Shown in pieces: positions 43,179 to 51,816 of a DNA stretch of 64,000 nt; position 1 is the first letter of the stretch; the number at the start of each line of letters is the position of its first letter. Position numbers and translations under genes: made by a program. The stretch is taken from NCBI GenBank assembly GCA_963737835.1, contig CAVTUH010000001.1, positions 2,170,001 through 2,234,000 of the forward strand. The letters run 5' to 3'. This DNA is from Palsa-1248 sp963737835 (GTDB lineage Bacteria > Gemmatimonadota > Gemmatimonadetes > Gemmatimonadales > Gemmatimonadaceae). The notes beneath the pieces are model-generated. The model worked only from the letters and a program-made list of their open reading frames with translations. It was not told where the DNA came from and searched no databases.

Positions 43179-44352
43179 TGCCCTTGCGCTTGAGAGAGCG
43201 CGCGGCCGAATCGGCCTGAGCTTCCGATACGAATCGACCAACGCGGACACGGAACGGCGCCGCGCTGCCGTATATCCGTGCGACGAAGCCGCGCGCGCGC
43301 AGATGGTCGACCAGGGCTTGTGCCGCGCTTTGGGTCTGATAGGCAGCAACTTGTACGGTGAAGCCTGGCGTCCGCACTCGTCGCGCCGGTGCGTTGGCGC
43401 CAGCCGTCAATGCGGCAGGCGCGCCGGCGTGGCTCGCTGCCTTGGTGGGCGGTGTAGTGCCCCGCGCTGCCGCGGCCTTCGCCGCCGAGTCCGCGCCGTG
43501 AGATGGCGCGCCGGCAGCCTTGCGCGCGCTGTCGGGGGCAGCACTGGACGCGACGCCGCCACCCGCGGATGCGCACCGTTTCGTGTTGTAATCGATCCGG
43601 TTGCGAAGCTCGACATCAGTCGATGGCGCCGCCGCGCCTGCGGCAGTGAGTGCGACGCATGCTCGTGCGGTATCCTGCAAGTCGAAATATGCCAGCCCCA
43701 CTTGCAGCTGCGTGCGCGCGAATGCGATCCCTGTCTGATTCGGCAGCTGTTCACGCGTGAGACGCGCGAGGTGCGCCGCCGCCTGTTGGCGATCACCGCG
43801 CGCCAACTCGAGCTGCGCGAGGCGAAGGAGCGCATCGGCAGCCTGCGATGAGCCCGCGTATTCCACAATGACGCGACGGTAGTCGGTCTCCGCGCTATCG
43901 GCATTTGTCGCAAGCGTGGCGCGCGTGTACAGGATCGACGCGTATGTCGGTGACGTCGGCGGCGTCAATGTCAACAACGAATCGACGAGTGTCCGGGCGG
44001 CGGTCGTCTGGCCCTGTGCCACGAGCGATCGCACGCGCTGCACGGCGGTATCGGCGGGCGCACTGCTCGCGGCGCCGGTATCGCGTGCCTGGCCAGGTGG
44101 CGCCACGCCCCCCGTGTCCGTGACTGCGGGCGACGTGATGCCGCGGCTGGTATCGCGAGGCGTTGTGGGCTGCGCGCTGTCGCCTCGCGCCGCACGAGCG
44201 CTGTCGGTCCCCTGCGCGCGCAGGGAAGGCGCGATCGCTCCGACAACCGCCGCAACGACCAGGCCCGCACAGGCGCGGATCCGTACTGCCCGGCACCGGT
44301 GTTGCCACGCGCGTGGGCACCGTCGTCGGGTGGGTGCCTGCGTGCGATTCAT
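43141..44352 (-). CDS. Exported TPR and SPOR-domain protein
   Basis: A 403-residue exported protein: signal peptide (CAGLVVAAVVGAIAPSLRAQ), a low-complexity segment, TPR-like helices (about 90-215) and a Ser/Ala linker. It ends with a SPOR domain from PGFTVQVAAYQTQSAAQALV, with GFVARIYGSAAPFRVRVGRF and a final KRKGITGFVT. SPOR domains bind denuded glycan strands at the septum, so a cell-envelope or division role is likely. ATG 44352 overlaps the holA stop (ATGA). The 3' end overlaps the facing MFS gene. Confidence 0.85.
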   Translation of the reverse strand: MNRTQAPTRRRCPRAWQHRCRAVRIRACAGLVVAAVVGAIAPSLRAQGTDSARAARGDSAQPTTPRDTSRGITSPAVTDTGGVAPPGQARDTGAASSAPADTAVQRVRSLVAQGQTTAARTLVDSLLTLTPPTSPTYASILYTRATLATNADSAETDYRRVIVEYAGSSQAADALLRLAQLELARGDRQQAAAHLARLTREQLPNQTGIAFARTQLQVGLAYFDLQDTARACVALTAAGAAAPSTDVELRNRIDYNTKRCASAGGGVASSAAPDSARKAAGAPSHGADSAAKAAAARGTTPPTKAASHAGAPAALTAGANAPARRVRTPGFTVQVAAYQTQSAAQALVDHLRARGFVARIYGSAAPFRVRVGRFVSEAQADSAARSLKRKGITGFVTPGEATE

Positions 44353-45461
44353 GCCGCCGCTCCCTCGTGACGCACCGCGACGCGGGGCTCGACATCGACG
44401 CACATCGCGAGCACAAGGGCAGCGATCGCCTGTTCGTCACTGGTCGTACGCGTCTCCTTCAATGCGGCATCGGCCAGTGCCAACGCGTCCAGTGCGTGGT
44501 CCAGCGCTTGGGGCGTCCAGAGATCGACCACACGCACCCACGTTGCGACCGCTTCACCCCAGGGCCGCATTGGACTCGCACCGGTTTCCTTGAGCAGCGC
44601 AAAGAACTCCTGGGCCAGACGGTTGCGCGACACGTCCTGTTCGCGCTTCGAGCGACCCCAAGCAAGCGCGAGCGTCTGCGTCGCCAACGCCATGACCGTG
44701 CCGACGGCGCTCGATTTCGGTAGCGCCAGCACAGTTTCTACCAGCGCAAGCGCGCCACTTGCATCGCGCTCGGCCACGCGGTCGAGCAAGTCACCCAACG
44801 TCTCGCCGCGGCGGACGCCCACGACTGCGGCCACCGCGGCGTCATCGATCTGGACAGGTCCGCCCTGAGCCGGGTCGCGGGTGGCGGCGGCAGTGCCTCG
44901 TGCGTAGCTGACGAGCTTGTCCAATTCGGAGGCGAGCGCACCCAGATCGGTCCCGACCGCTTCTTGCAGGAGTGCGGCCGCCTCCGACGTGATCGGCACG
45001 CCGAGCTCGTTGGCGCGGTGCGCGATCCACCTGGGCAGGCGATCGCCGGAGAGGACTGGGAATTCCACGGCCACGGTGCGCTCGCTCAACGTCCGGTCGA
45101 CTTTCTCGCCCCCGACTCCGACGAGCAGGAGCAGCAAATCCGTTGCCGGACGCTCGAGATACCGCTCGAGCTCCTTGCGAGCGTCCTTCTTCAACGCGTG
45201 TACATCACGAATGGCCACGGCTCGCCGTGATCCGGCCAGTGGTGGCGTCTCGAGCAGCGCGACGATCGCCTCCGCGTCGAGATCCTGAGCGCGGCGCACG
45301 TCGAGGTCAAAGCCGCGACACTCTGGCTCTACTGCCGCGGCGAGCGCTATCGACATGGCATCTTCCTTCCGGAAATCGTCGTCCCCGTGGAGATAGTAGA
45401 CGGGCGCAAACGACCGAGCTGTCACGGCCTTCCGGAAGATGTGCTCGCTGGCAGTCGGCAT
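44349..45461 (-). CDS. holA: DNA polymerase III subunit delta
   Basis: A 370-residue clamp-loader delta subunit. The family N-terminus is seen as FAPVYYLHGDDDFRKEDAMS, followed by DARKELERYLERPATDLLLL, RWIAHRANELGVPITSEAAA and a DLGALASELDKLVSYA helix, and the C-terminal collar helices (LAQEFFALLKETGASPMRPW). It opens the beta clamp in the gamma/tau complex. ATG at 45461 follows the open frame's conserved part. It is coupled to the SPOR gene downstream. Confidence 0.92.
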   Translation of the reverse strand: MPTASEHIFRKAVTARSFAPVYYLHGDDDFRKEDAMSIALAAAVEPECRGFDLDVRRAQDLDAEAIVALLETPPLAGSRRAVAIRDVHALKKDARKELERYLERPATDLLLLLVGVGGEKVDRTLSERTVAVEFPVLSGDRLPRWIAHRANELGVPITSEAAALLQEAVGTDLGALASELDKLVSYARGTAAATRDPAQGGPVQIDDAAVAAVVGVRRGETLGDLLDRVAERDASGALALVETVLALPKSSAVGTVMALATQTLALAWGRSKREQDVSRNRLAQEFFALLKETGASPMRPWGEAVATWVRVVDLWTPQALDHALDALALADAALKETRTTSDEQAIAALVLAMCVDVEPRVAVRHEGAAA

Positions 45462-45487
45462 GAATGGAAAGTACAAGGGGTCAGGGG

Positions 45488-45616
45488 CCGGGCGCTAACG
45501 CGCCCGAGAGAGTAGAAGGTCCGAAAGTAGAAAGTAGAATGACGGATTTTTGGGCCGTGTCGTTCGTCTACTCTCCACTTTCTGTCGTTCTACTTTCTCG
45601 GGCGCGCCAGCGCCCG
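45488..45616. repeat. S-type inverted-repeat element, copy S1
   Basis: The left arm is GGGCGCTAACGCGCCCGAGA, then GAGTAGAAGG and GAAAGTAGAAAGTAGAA. The right arm is its mirror (TCTACTTTCTCGGGCGCGCC, AGCGCCCG) with several mismatches. The tip GGGCGC...GCGCCC is self-complementary and the inner arm has a 7-bp AAAGTAG period. The TAG stop of the Cas4-like nuclease half (45590-45592) is inside the right arm. Confidence 0.82.
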
Positions 45617-46159
45617 CCCCCCTGGCCCGTGATCCCGCTTTTCAGGCAATCTCTCCTCACAGCGGTTCCACACGGCACAGCCGCCGCACCGTGCAGGAAC
45701 CCGATGGCTGCGATGCACCTCGGCCGCTCGCCGTGCCGCACGGACACCTTCCGCCGCTGCGAGACATCGTCGCTTGAGGTCTCGAGTGAGCGCGACGCGG
45801 AACTCCGCGGATCGATAGCGGACAACGCCATAGCCGGCAAACTCGCGCCCATACGTCGACTCAGTCAGTAGCATGTACGCCGCAAGCTGCAGCAGATCCG
45901 CCTCGAACAGCGTCGTGGAGTCACGGGTCGGCTTGACCTCGACTGGATAGATCCGTCCGTGGCCGCGTTCGCGGAGCAGGTAGTCGGGCCGCCCTCGAAG
46001 CCGAGTTGCGGGAGCCTCGAGCAAGACCGACGGCTCCACTCCGACATCCGACGCCACAATGGGCGTGCCAACGCGAACGCCGGTCGCCATGCCAATGCGA
46101 CGCGCCACAAAGAGCAACGCGAGCGCGAAGGCCACCAAACCAATGGCGAGCAGTGTCAC
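45590..46159 (-). CDS. Cas4/Dna2-like PD-(D/E)XK nuclease, C-terminal half with membrane helix
   Basis: A 189-residue half-protein. An N-terminal membrane helix (LLAIGLVAFALALLFVARRI) leads into a RecB/Cas4-type nuclease core: RGRPDYLL (metal Asp), YPVEVKPT (Glu-x-Lys), LLQLAAYMLL (QxxxY) and a cluster of three Cys (CGGCAVWNRC). Cas4-family enzymes use four Cys for a 4Fe-4S cluster; the fourth, N-terminal one is in the separate frame 46178-46450. The two frames are in phase, separated by a TAG and a TGA within 21 bp; the GTG at 46159 restarts translation. The last codons (ARPRK) and stop come from the S1 repeat. No CRISPR array is near. Confidence 0.72.
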   Translation of the reverse strand: MTLLAIGLVAFALALLFVARRIGMATGVRVGTPIVASDVGVEPSVLLEAPATRLRGRPDYLLRERGHGRIYPVEVKPTRDSTTLFEADLLQLAAYMLLTESTYGREFAGYGVVRYRSAEFRVALTRDLKRRCLAAAEGVRAARRAAEVHRSHRVPARCGGCAVWNRCEERLPEKRDHGPGGRALARPRK

Positions 46160-46177
46160 GACTCAGCGCCTCGTTCG

Positions 46178-46450
46178 CTACCGGCTCGCCGCCCACATCA
46201 GGCCCGCTGCCGCGACCAACAGCACAATTGCCAGTCGGACGAGCCACCGTTGGGCTGCTACCCGGCGGCCATGCGATTGGTGCTGCGATTGGCCGATCTC
46301 CAGCCGGGCCGTGCCCCCGCCCGTGCGTTCGAAGTGCTGAACTCGCTCGAGCCAGTACGCACGCGCGCAGTACGTGTAGGCGGCGATTTCGCTGGGCGAG
46401 ACCCAGTCGAGGGACGGGACGTTGGACGTTGGACGTTCGACGTTAGACAT
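46178..46450 (-). CDS. Cas4-like nuclease, N-terminal half with membrane helix
   Basis: A 90-residue half-protein with SPSEIAAYTYCARAYWLERV, the Cas4-type N-terminal Cys segment. A basic stretch and a membrane helix (LVRLAIVLLVAAAGLMWAAS) follow just before the TAG. With the downstream frame it would form a Cas4-like nuclease carrying a two-helix membrane hairpin between its first Cys and the nuclease core. The ATG and first 11 residues (MSNVERPTSNV) are read from the H5 repeat, so the native start is probably lost or displaced. It could be a split, reassembling pair or a decayed gene. Confidence 0.6.
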   Translation of the reverse strand: MSNVERPTSNVPSLDWVSPSEIAAYTYCARAYWLERVQHFERTGGGTARLEIGQSQHQSHGRRVAAQRWLVRLAIVLLVAAAGLMWAASR

Positions 46451-46587
46451 TGGACGTTGGACGTTGGACGTTGGACGTTGGACGTTGGACGTTGGAAAAG
46501 AAACCTCGGGGCCAGCGGCGGTGCACTTCGCTGGCCCCGAGGTTTCTTTTCCAACGTCTAACGTCCAACGTCCAACGTCTAGCCCTT
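46417..46587. repeat. H-type heptad-armed hairpin element, copy H5
   Basis: The left arm has about ten units (GGACGTT with GGACGTTCGACGTT and AGACATT variants). The core pairs AAACCTCGGGGCCAGC with GCTGGCCCCGAGGTTT exactly, with GGTGCAC in the loop. The right arm has CTAACGT/CCAACGT units and ends GTCTAGCCCTT. Its left edge supplies the ATG and first codons of the Cas4-like N-half; the anti-sigma TAG stop begins 2 bp beyond its right edge. Confidence 0.92.
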
Positions 46588-46588
46588 C

Positions 46589-47248
46589 CTACCTCTCCAA
46601 ATTCGTCAGCTTCATCGGAGAGCCCAACGCGGTTGGCGCGTGCGCTGCGAGGGCGGCGGCGGGCCACACGGGCATGCCAGCCGAGACGGAGGCGGCGAAC
46701 GCAGGATCGGTGAGCGAACTCCACGGATCCCTGGGGTCGAGATGAGGCACGCCAGCATCACGTAGGATGGTCAGCGCGCCCGCGCCGACAATCGTCCTGA
46801 CGCGCTCGGGCCGCGAACGGGGTGTGGCCGCGGCAACCACTACTGGCGACAACGTCAACATAGGCGCAGCGGACATAGTCGACACCGGCGCCGGCATGTG
46901 GCCGCCGACCCCCAACACGGCGAAAACCGCGAGGCCCGCTGCGAGCAACCCTGCCCCCGCGACCGCAAACGTGCGAGCGCCGTGGCCGCCATATCCCGCC
47001 GTCTGTGCGCGGGCACGCTGCTCTTTTCGCTCTGCACGCAAGCGCACTTGGAGACGACTAGCGAATTCGGCTGACGGCTCGATGCTCGGCATATTGCGGA
47101 ACAACAACAGCGCGCGCCGAATCTTCGCGTCATGGCTCGCGCAGGCAATGCACTCCGTAACATGTCGCTGCATCGTGACGAGCTCCTCGTCAGCAACGAG
47201 CCCGTCTACGAATGGCGCGTGGTTCTCGCGAAAGGTCCTGCAGTCCAT
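46589..47248 (-). CDS. Zinc-finger anti-sigma factor, membrane-anchored
   Basis: A 219-residue partner of the ECF sigma encoded upstream. The N-terminal anti-sigma domain has the HxxxCxxC pattern in QRHVTECIACASHD. A membrane helix lies at about residues 90-112 (AGAGLLAAGLAVFAVLGVGG), followed by a low-complexity extracytoplasmic tail. ATG at 47248 starts MDCRTFRENHAPFVDGLVAD, typical of zinc-finger anti-sigma factors; the longer frame reads through the T1 repeat. The 215 bp between it and the sigma stop hold T1. Confidence 0.85.
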   Translation of the reverse strand: MDCRTFRENHAPFVDGLVADEELVTMQRHVTECIACASHDAKIRRALLLFRNMPSIEPSAEFASRLQVRLRAERKEQRARAQTAGYGGHGARTFAVAGAGLLAAGLAVFAVLGVGGHMPAPVSTMSAAPMLTLSPVVVAAATPRSRPERVRTIVGAGALTILRDAGVPHLDPRDPWSSLTDPAFAASVSAGMPVWPAAALAAHAPTALGSPMKLTNLER

Positions 47249-47334
47249 GGCGTGCCCAGAGCACCTGAGGTAGTGACGCGGGAGAATACACGAGATGCTG
47301 GGGCTAGTTCCAGGGGGCGGGCCAAAGGCCCGAA

Positions 47335-47457
47335 CGGCGGGTTTGGGGTCTGGGGTCTGGGGTCTGGGGAACAAACGCGAAGGGCCGGTCACGGCGCATC
47401 CGCAACCAGCCCCCGCAGTTTGTTCCCAGACCCCAAACCCCAGACCCCAGACCCGCC
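47335..47457. repeat. T-type heptad-armed hairpin element, copy T1
   Basis: The left arm GGCGGGTTTGGGGTCTGGGG carries three TGGGGTC units; the right arm mirrors it (CCCAGACCCCAAACCCCAGA and CCCGCC). The core opens GGAACAAACGCGAAGGGCC and closes GTTTGTTCC, the same bracket as the H-type core, with GGCGCATCC in the loop region. It separates the sigma and anti-sigma genes, so their co-transcript would contain it. Confidence 0.85.
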
Positions 47458-47463
47458 GTCGCC

Positions 47464-48162
47464 CTACTTGAGCCCCGGGCCAATAATCTCCGCAAACGAC
47501 GTCCGTGCCCGATTGAGGCGCGATTTCACCGTGCCGAGGTTGCAAGCAGTGATCTCGGCGATTTCCTCGTACGACTTGCCCTCGAGCTCGCGGAGCACGA
47601 ACACCTGGCGGTGGTGCGCGGGCAGGCGCGCGACCGAGGCTTCGACCAACTCGCGCAAATGCCGCTTCCGGTACAGGTCGTCGGGGCGGGACCCGTGGTC
47701 CTCGAATTGGAGCGGCCGCTCGTCGTCGTCCCAGGTCTTCTTGATGGCCTGAAACAAGACCAGAGGGTTCCGCGACCGATTCCGCAACTCATTCTTGGCG
47801 AGATTCGACGCAATGGTGTAGGCCCAGGTCGAGAACTTCTTCGACCGGTCGAACCAATGGAGGTGCCGGTACACCCGGATGAACACCTCTTGCACGAGGT
47901 CTTCGGCCCGTTCGCGATCGCCAATGGTCCGGTACACGAAGTTGAGCAACCGGACCTGGTACCGATCAACCAGCTCTTCGAACGCACGCTCCTCACCCCC
48001 AAGAAACGCTTCGACCACCGCGGCGTCGTCCTGCGTCCGCAGCGACTCCCGTAGCTGATGAGCCTCGCCGCCGGACGTGGTAGTCCGAGGCGCAGCCTCC
48101 TCACGAAAGCGTTCTGTGGGCGGTACCTGGGAGGTCGCTCGCTTTAGCGCGACGTCAGCCAT
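47464..48162 (-). CDS. ECF-type RNA polymerase sigma factor (RpoE-like)
   Basis: A 232-residue ECF sigma with a 40-residue leader. Region 2: FEELVDRYQVRLLNFVYRTI, DRERAEDLVQEVFIRVYRHL and the -10 reading segment FDRSKKFSTWAYTIASNLAK. Region 4: VARLPAHHRQVFVLRELEGK, then the helix-turn-helix SYEEIAEITACNLGTVKSRL and NRARTSF. Probably held inactive by the zinc-finger protein encoded next. The ATG at 48162 faces a 500-bp upstream gap. Confidence 0.93.
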   Translation of the reverse strand: MADVALKRATSQVPPTERFREEAAPRTTTSGGEAHQLRESLRTQDDAAVVEAFLGGEERAFEELVDRYQVRLLNFVYRTIGDRERAEDLVQEVFIRVYRHLHWFDRSKKFSTWAYTIASNLAKNELRNRSRNPLVLFQAIKKTWDDDERPLQFEDHGSRPDDLYRKRHLRELVEASVARLPAHHRQVFVLRELEGKSYEEIAEITACNLGTVKSRLNRARTSFAEIIGPGLK

Positions 48163-48660
48163 GTTCGCCTCGTATCCCTCTTCGAGTAATCAGGCCGCAC
48201 GGACCCGTTGTCGGGGCAGAAGACCTCGCACGCCGCATGCCTTGGGAAACGCGGTGACGTTGCGGCGTACATCTGGTTGTGCGGCTGCTACTTACACCGC
48301 TTGACCGACGCCGACAATATACCGAACCTTGGTCGAATGTCTACTTCCGGCTACACTCAGTTTGTTCATCCTGAGACACCTGGCCACCACAAGGGCATCG
48401 AACTGGCCGCAAAAGACCCCGTCGAATCACGAAGCAATCGTGACGCGACAACCGCTAGCTCCCACAAGGTATGACACGGGGCGGTCCGACAATGGTTGAC
48501 CTCGAACCAGTCCCCTGCCAGGCGCCGCGGCCGCCGTGCGCCCGAGAAAGGAGCGAACGAGCAGGGAGTTTGTTGACACGAGGAAGCGCCACGCCCCCTT
48601 GGGAGTAAGACGTCGATCCAACTGTTTTCACACATCCGAGGCCGCTACGCCCCTGTCGTT
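48163..48660. other. Intergenic gap between divergent sigma and glycosyltransferase genes
   Basis: About 500 bp with no reading frame I can support on either strand. A TTGACA at 48573 has no convincing -10 partner, and a GCGCCCGAGAAAGG near 48537 recalls the S-repeat tip. Presumably holds both promoters. No RNA gene is recognised. Confidence 0.4.
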
Positions 48661-49665
48661 TTGGTAGTTTGTCGCGTGCCAAGCGCGCACGGCGTTCGCT
48701 GGTTCGCACAAAACGACTACGAGCAACTCGTCCTCCCTCACCTCCGGCGGATGGGGCTGGACATCGCGACGACCGGCACCGAGCCCGCCGCCGTCGCCCT
48801 CTCGATGAATCACGACTTGGCCGGCGCCGCCTGGCGGTATGCGCGGCGCACTCGGGTGCCGCTACTAACCTATGTGTGGGACTTACCTCCGTTTCGGCTG
48901 GGCGAAGGGAGGGCTGATTACGTGGTGTCGGTGCGGGGCCATCTCCTGCGCGTCCCCCGCCTGACGGGGCGCTACACGACGCGCCGCGGCTACTATAGTC
49001 GCCTGCGGTATGCCGCGAGACACGCCGCAGCCGTTTGGACGCCGAGCGCGGCGTCGGCTGCCGACGTCGCACGCCGATTCGGTGTGGCGGCTGTGCCAGT
49101 GCCGTACTGCTTCAACTCCGACCTGTTCACGCCCTCGCTCCGCGTGGAGCGGGACGCTCGGAGTCGGCCGGATCGGCCGATTGTCCTCTTGTCGGTCTCT
49201 CGATTGACTGCGCCCAAGAACCAGGGGGCGGTGCTGCGCGCGGCCGCCCGGTTGCGCGCGTCCGTCGAGCTCATCGGGCGCGGCCCCGCGCAGCCTGAAC
49301 TCGAGGCCCTCGCTCAGCGCCTCGGAGTTGAGTGCCAGATACGGAGCGGCTTGGCCGCCGCCGATCTCATCGCCACCTACCGTCGCGCTTCGGTCGTTGT
49401 CTGCCCTAGCCGTTTCGAGGGCCTGGGCCTGACGGGTATCGAGGCCGCAATGTGCGGCATCCCGGTCGTCGCCTCCGACATTCCGACGCACCGCGAGTTC
49501 CTCGGCCCGGCTGCGCACTTCTTCACGCTCGACGACGACGACAGCCTTGCGGCGGCGATCCAGCACGCGCTCTCCAGTGGTCCGCCGCCGGTGGCACACT
49601 TCGCTTCGCTGACGATCGAGGCCGCGGCACAACGGTTCTACGACCGACTGCAACGGCACCTGTGA
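48661..49665 (+). CDS. Glycosyltransferase family 4-type protein
   Basis: A 334-residue GT-B glycosyltransferase, slightly short. The N-terminal half starts VVCRVPSAHGVRWFAQNDYE. The C-terminal donor-binding domain shows IVLLSVSRLTAPKNQGAVLR, VELIGRGPAQPELEALAQRL and the sugar-nucleotide motif CPSRFEGLGLTGIEAAMCGI with the conserved Glu pair, then PVVASDIPTHREFLG. The start is uncertain: TTG 48661 and GTG 48676 are both possible and the frame is open to 48577. Its stop overlaps the next glycosyltransferase start (GTGA), so both belong to one operon. Confidence 0.82.
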   Translation: MVVCRVPSAHGVRWFAQNDYEQLVLPHLRRMGLDIATTGTEPAAVALSMNHDLAGAAWRYARRTRVPLLTYVWDLPPFRLGEGRADYVVSVRGHLLRVPRLTGRYTTRRGYYSRLRYAARHAAAVWTPSAASAADVARRFGVAAVPVPYCFNSDLFTPSLRVERDARSRPDRPIVLLSVSRLTAPKNQGAVLRAAARLRASVELIGRGPAQPELEALAQRLGVECQIRSGLAAADLIATYRRASVVVCPSRFEGLGLTGIEAAMCGIPVVASDIPTHREFLGPAAHFFTLDDDDSLAAAIQHALSSGPPPVAHFASLTIEAAAQRFYDRLQRHL

Positions 49666-50807
49666 GCCGATCAGCGCGAGCCGGTGGTCCGATTACGGTG
49701 CTCCACCTGGACACGGAGCGCGGGTGGCGGGGCGGGGAACGTCAGGTCCTCTGGCTGGCGCAAGCGCTGGACTCCACGCGCTACCGATCGGTGATCGGCG
49801 CCCGTCCCGGCGAGCCGCTGGCGACACGCGCTGATTCGTGCGGCATCCCGGTCATTCCACTTCGACCCGCGGGCGAATTCGACCTGCTCGCCGCGTGGCG
49901 GCTGCGATCCGCATTGCGACGCAGCGACATCGCAGTCGTACACGCCCATAGCGCGCACGCAGTCGCCCTCGCGGCACTCGCGACCATCGGCACCCCTGTC
50001 CGCGTCGTCGTCACGCGGCGAGTGGATTTTCCACTTGGCTACACCGCCGCAAGCCAATGGAAATACGATCGCGCGGACGCACTGATCGCGATTTCTCACG
50101 CCGTCGCGGATGTGATGGTCGCCAGTGGCATCGCGCGAGCGCGCATTACGGTGATCCCGAGCGGCATCGATCTGGCCCGCCGGATCGACCGCGCGTCCGA
50201 TGATGTCCTCGCGGCGATCGGCGTGCCCAGGGGAGCGCCGCTGGTCGTGCAAGTGGCGCAATTGGTGCCCCACAAGGACCCACTGACGTTTGTCGAGGCG
50301 ATTGCCGCGGCGCGCGCGCGCGTTCCCGACATTCAGGCGCTCATTGTGGGGGACGGCCCGCTGCGCGAAGCGGCACACGCTGCGATTGATCGACTTGGGC
50401 TCGCCGGCTCGTTGCATCTGACAGGGTACCGGACCGACGCCGATGCACTCCTCGCCGCCGCCGACATCGTCGCACTGAGCTCACGCGAGGAGGGTCTCGG
50501 GACCGTCCTGCTGGACGCGCTCTCGCTTGGCAAGCCGATCGCAGCCACCACGGCCGGCGGCATCCCGGAGATCGTCAGCGCGGACTGCGGGCGCCTCACA
50601 CCCGTAGGTGACGGCCGCGCCCTTGGCAATGCGATCGGCTCACTCCTGAACGAGGTGCGTGGCGACCCGACGCGCCGAGCCGAGTACGCTACGGCGGCCC
50701 GAGCCCGGGCGGAAACGTTCAGCATCGCGCGCACGGCAGAGCGGACGGCGGAGGTGTATGAGAGCATACTGCAGGACCGGGTAACGGGTGACGGTAACGG
50801 CCTCTAG
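49662..50807 (+). CDS. Glycosyltransferase family 4-type protein
   Basis: A 381-residue GT-B enzyme. It opens with TVLHLDTERGWRGGERQVLW (glycine-rich acceptor loop), and the C-terminal domain has VVQVAQLVPHKDPLTFVEAI, QALIVGDGPLREAAHAAIDR and the donor motif ALSSREEGLGTVLLDALSLG, then PIAATTAGGIPEIVS. The GTG start at 49662 overlaps the preceding stop. With its neighbour it likely builds a surface glycan or glycolipid; heptose or hexose donor unknown. It ends 4 bp before the facing broken CgeB-like gene. Confidence 0.88.
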   Translation: MSRSARAGGPITVLHLDTERGWRGGERQVLWLAQALDSTRYRSVIGARPGEPLATRADSCGIPVIPLRPAGEFDLLAAWRLRSALRRSDIAVVHAHSAHAVALAALATIGTPVRVVVTRRVDFPLGYTAASQWKYDRADALIAISHAVADVMVASGIARARITVIPSGIDLARRIDRASDDVLAAIGVPRGAPLVVQVAQLVPHKDPLTFVEAIAAARARVPDIQALIVGDGPLREAAHAAIDRLGLAGSLHLTGYRTDADALLAAADIVALSSREEGLGTVLLDALSLGKPIAATTAGGIPEIVSADCGRLTPVGDGRALGNAIGSLLNEVRGDPTRRAEYATAARARAETFSIARTAERTAEVYESILQDRVTGDGNGL

Positions 50808-50810
50808 CGC

Positions 50811-51806
50811 TCACGGCGTCCACGCTTCTCCCGACAACAAATACGCGATCCGCTGATCAAACGTGTGACACTCGCGCACGCGGACTTCGCCGAGATGCAC
50901 GGATGCGTTCGCGCTCGGCGTCGTGCGCGAGGTAGTACCGGGCTCTGGCGGCGCACTCCTCTGCGTTGTCATACCAGGCGCAGTGTCGTCCGTCCTCCAA
51001 CAGATGATCCAGACCCGGTGAGCGGCGACCGAGGTAAAACCCGCCGCCCAACATCATCATCCAGATCCGATCCGACGTGTAGTACGTCGCGCCCTCCGCG
51101 CGCGCAGGATTGATCCCGAGCACGACGCCGCTCGAGGAGCACACGCGTGAGAGGTTGCGACCGAAGACGGGCCGGCCGCCCCACTCGAGGCGGCCTTGGT
51201 ATCCCTGCCACCCGCCACCCCAGACCCGGACGCGCACCGACGACCCGACGGCATCGGCGAGCGTGACGAGAAACTCGGCGCGCTCCGGCGCGAATCCGGC
51301 GCCTCCATGCTGAATGCCTGGTCCAGTCCCAATGAACGCGATGTCTGCGGCGAAACGTGGCTCTGGTCGCACCGGTCGGAATGTCGCGGTCCGCCGCTGA
51401 CGGGAGGAGCTTTGCATTCAGCCCCATCGCACGCCATTGGCGCTCAAACCCGGTCACGAAGAATGTGCCGACCTGCCGGCCCACGCTGATCGTGTGCGAG
51501 AATGTCCGGCAAATGCTCATCGCGATACCATTGCGGGTCTTGATACCAGAGAGCGGTCGGTCGGTCACGGACGAGCGCTGCCACCGTCTCCAGCGTCAAC
51601 CCGAGTGCCTTGCTGAAGAAGATGAAATCGGGGCGGAATCGTCGCGTCGCGGCGAGCACCCACCTTTGCGTGAGCGTGACGCCAATGTTGCGACGGAGCC
51701 GTCGGTCGTCGATCAGCAGTGTGCGGTGGCCAGCTCGTCGGAATGCGCGCTCGACGCCTCGCTCGATACGCTCGGTCCGGTGACTGCCGAGAACGAGGAC
51801 GCGCAA
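50811..51806 (-). pseudogene. CgeB-like glycosyltransferase, broken by three frameshifts
   Basis: Four stretches in different frames form one CgeB/spore-maturation-type glycosyltransferase. They are MRVLVLGSHRTERIERGVER...DILAH; then VGRQVGTFFVTGFERQWRAM...DIPTGATR; then PEPRFAADIAFIGTG through VVLGINPARAEG, MMLGGGFYLGRRSPGLDHLL and AERERIRAS; then CHTFDQRIAYLLSG to a TGA at 50811. The frame changes lie near 51488, 51361 and 50885. The protein parts are well conserved, which suggests recent loss or consensus error rather than old decay. The start is a TTG. Confidence 0.75.
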
Positions 51807-51816
51807 GCGGGTCGTG

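Noticed and set aside
46417..46587. Possible CRISPR array near a Cas4-like gene
   Set aside because: The repeat unit is only 7 bp, units are directly adjacent with no spacers, and the right arm is the mirror image of the left.
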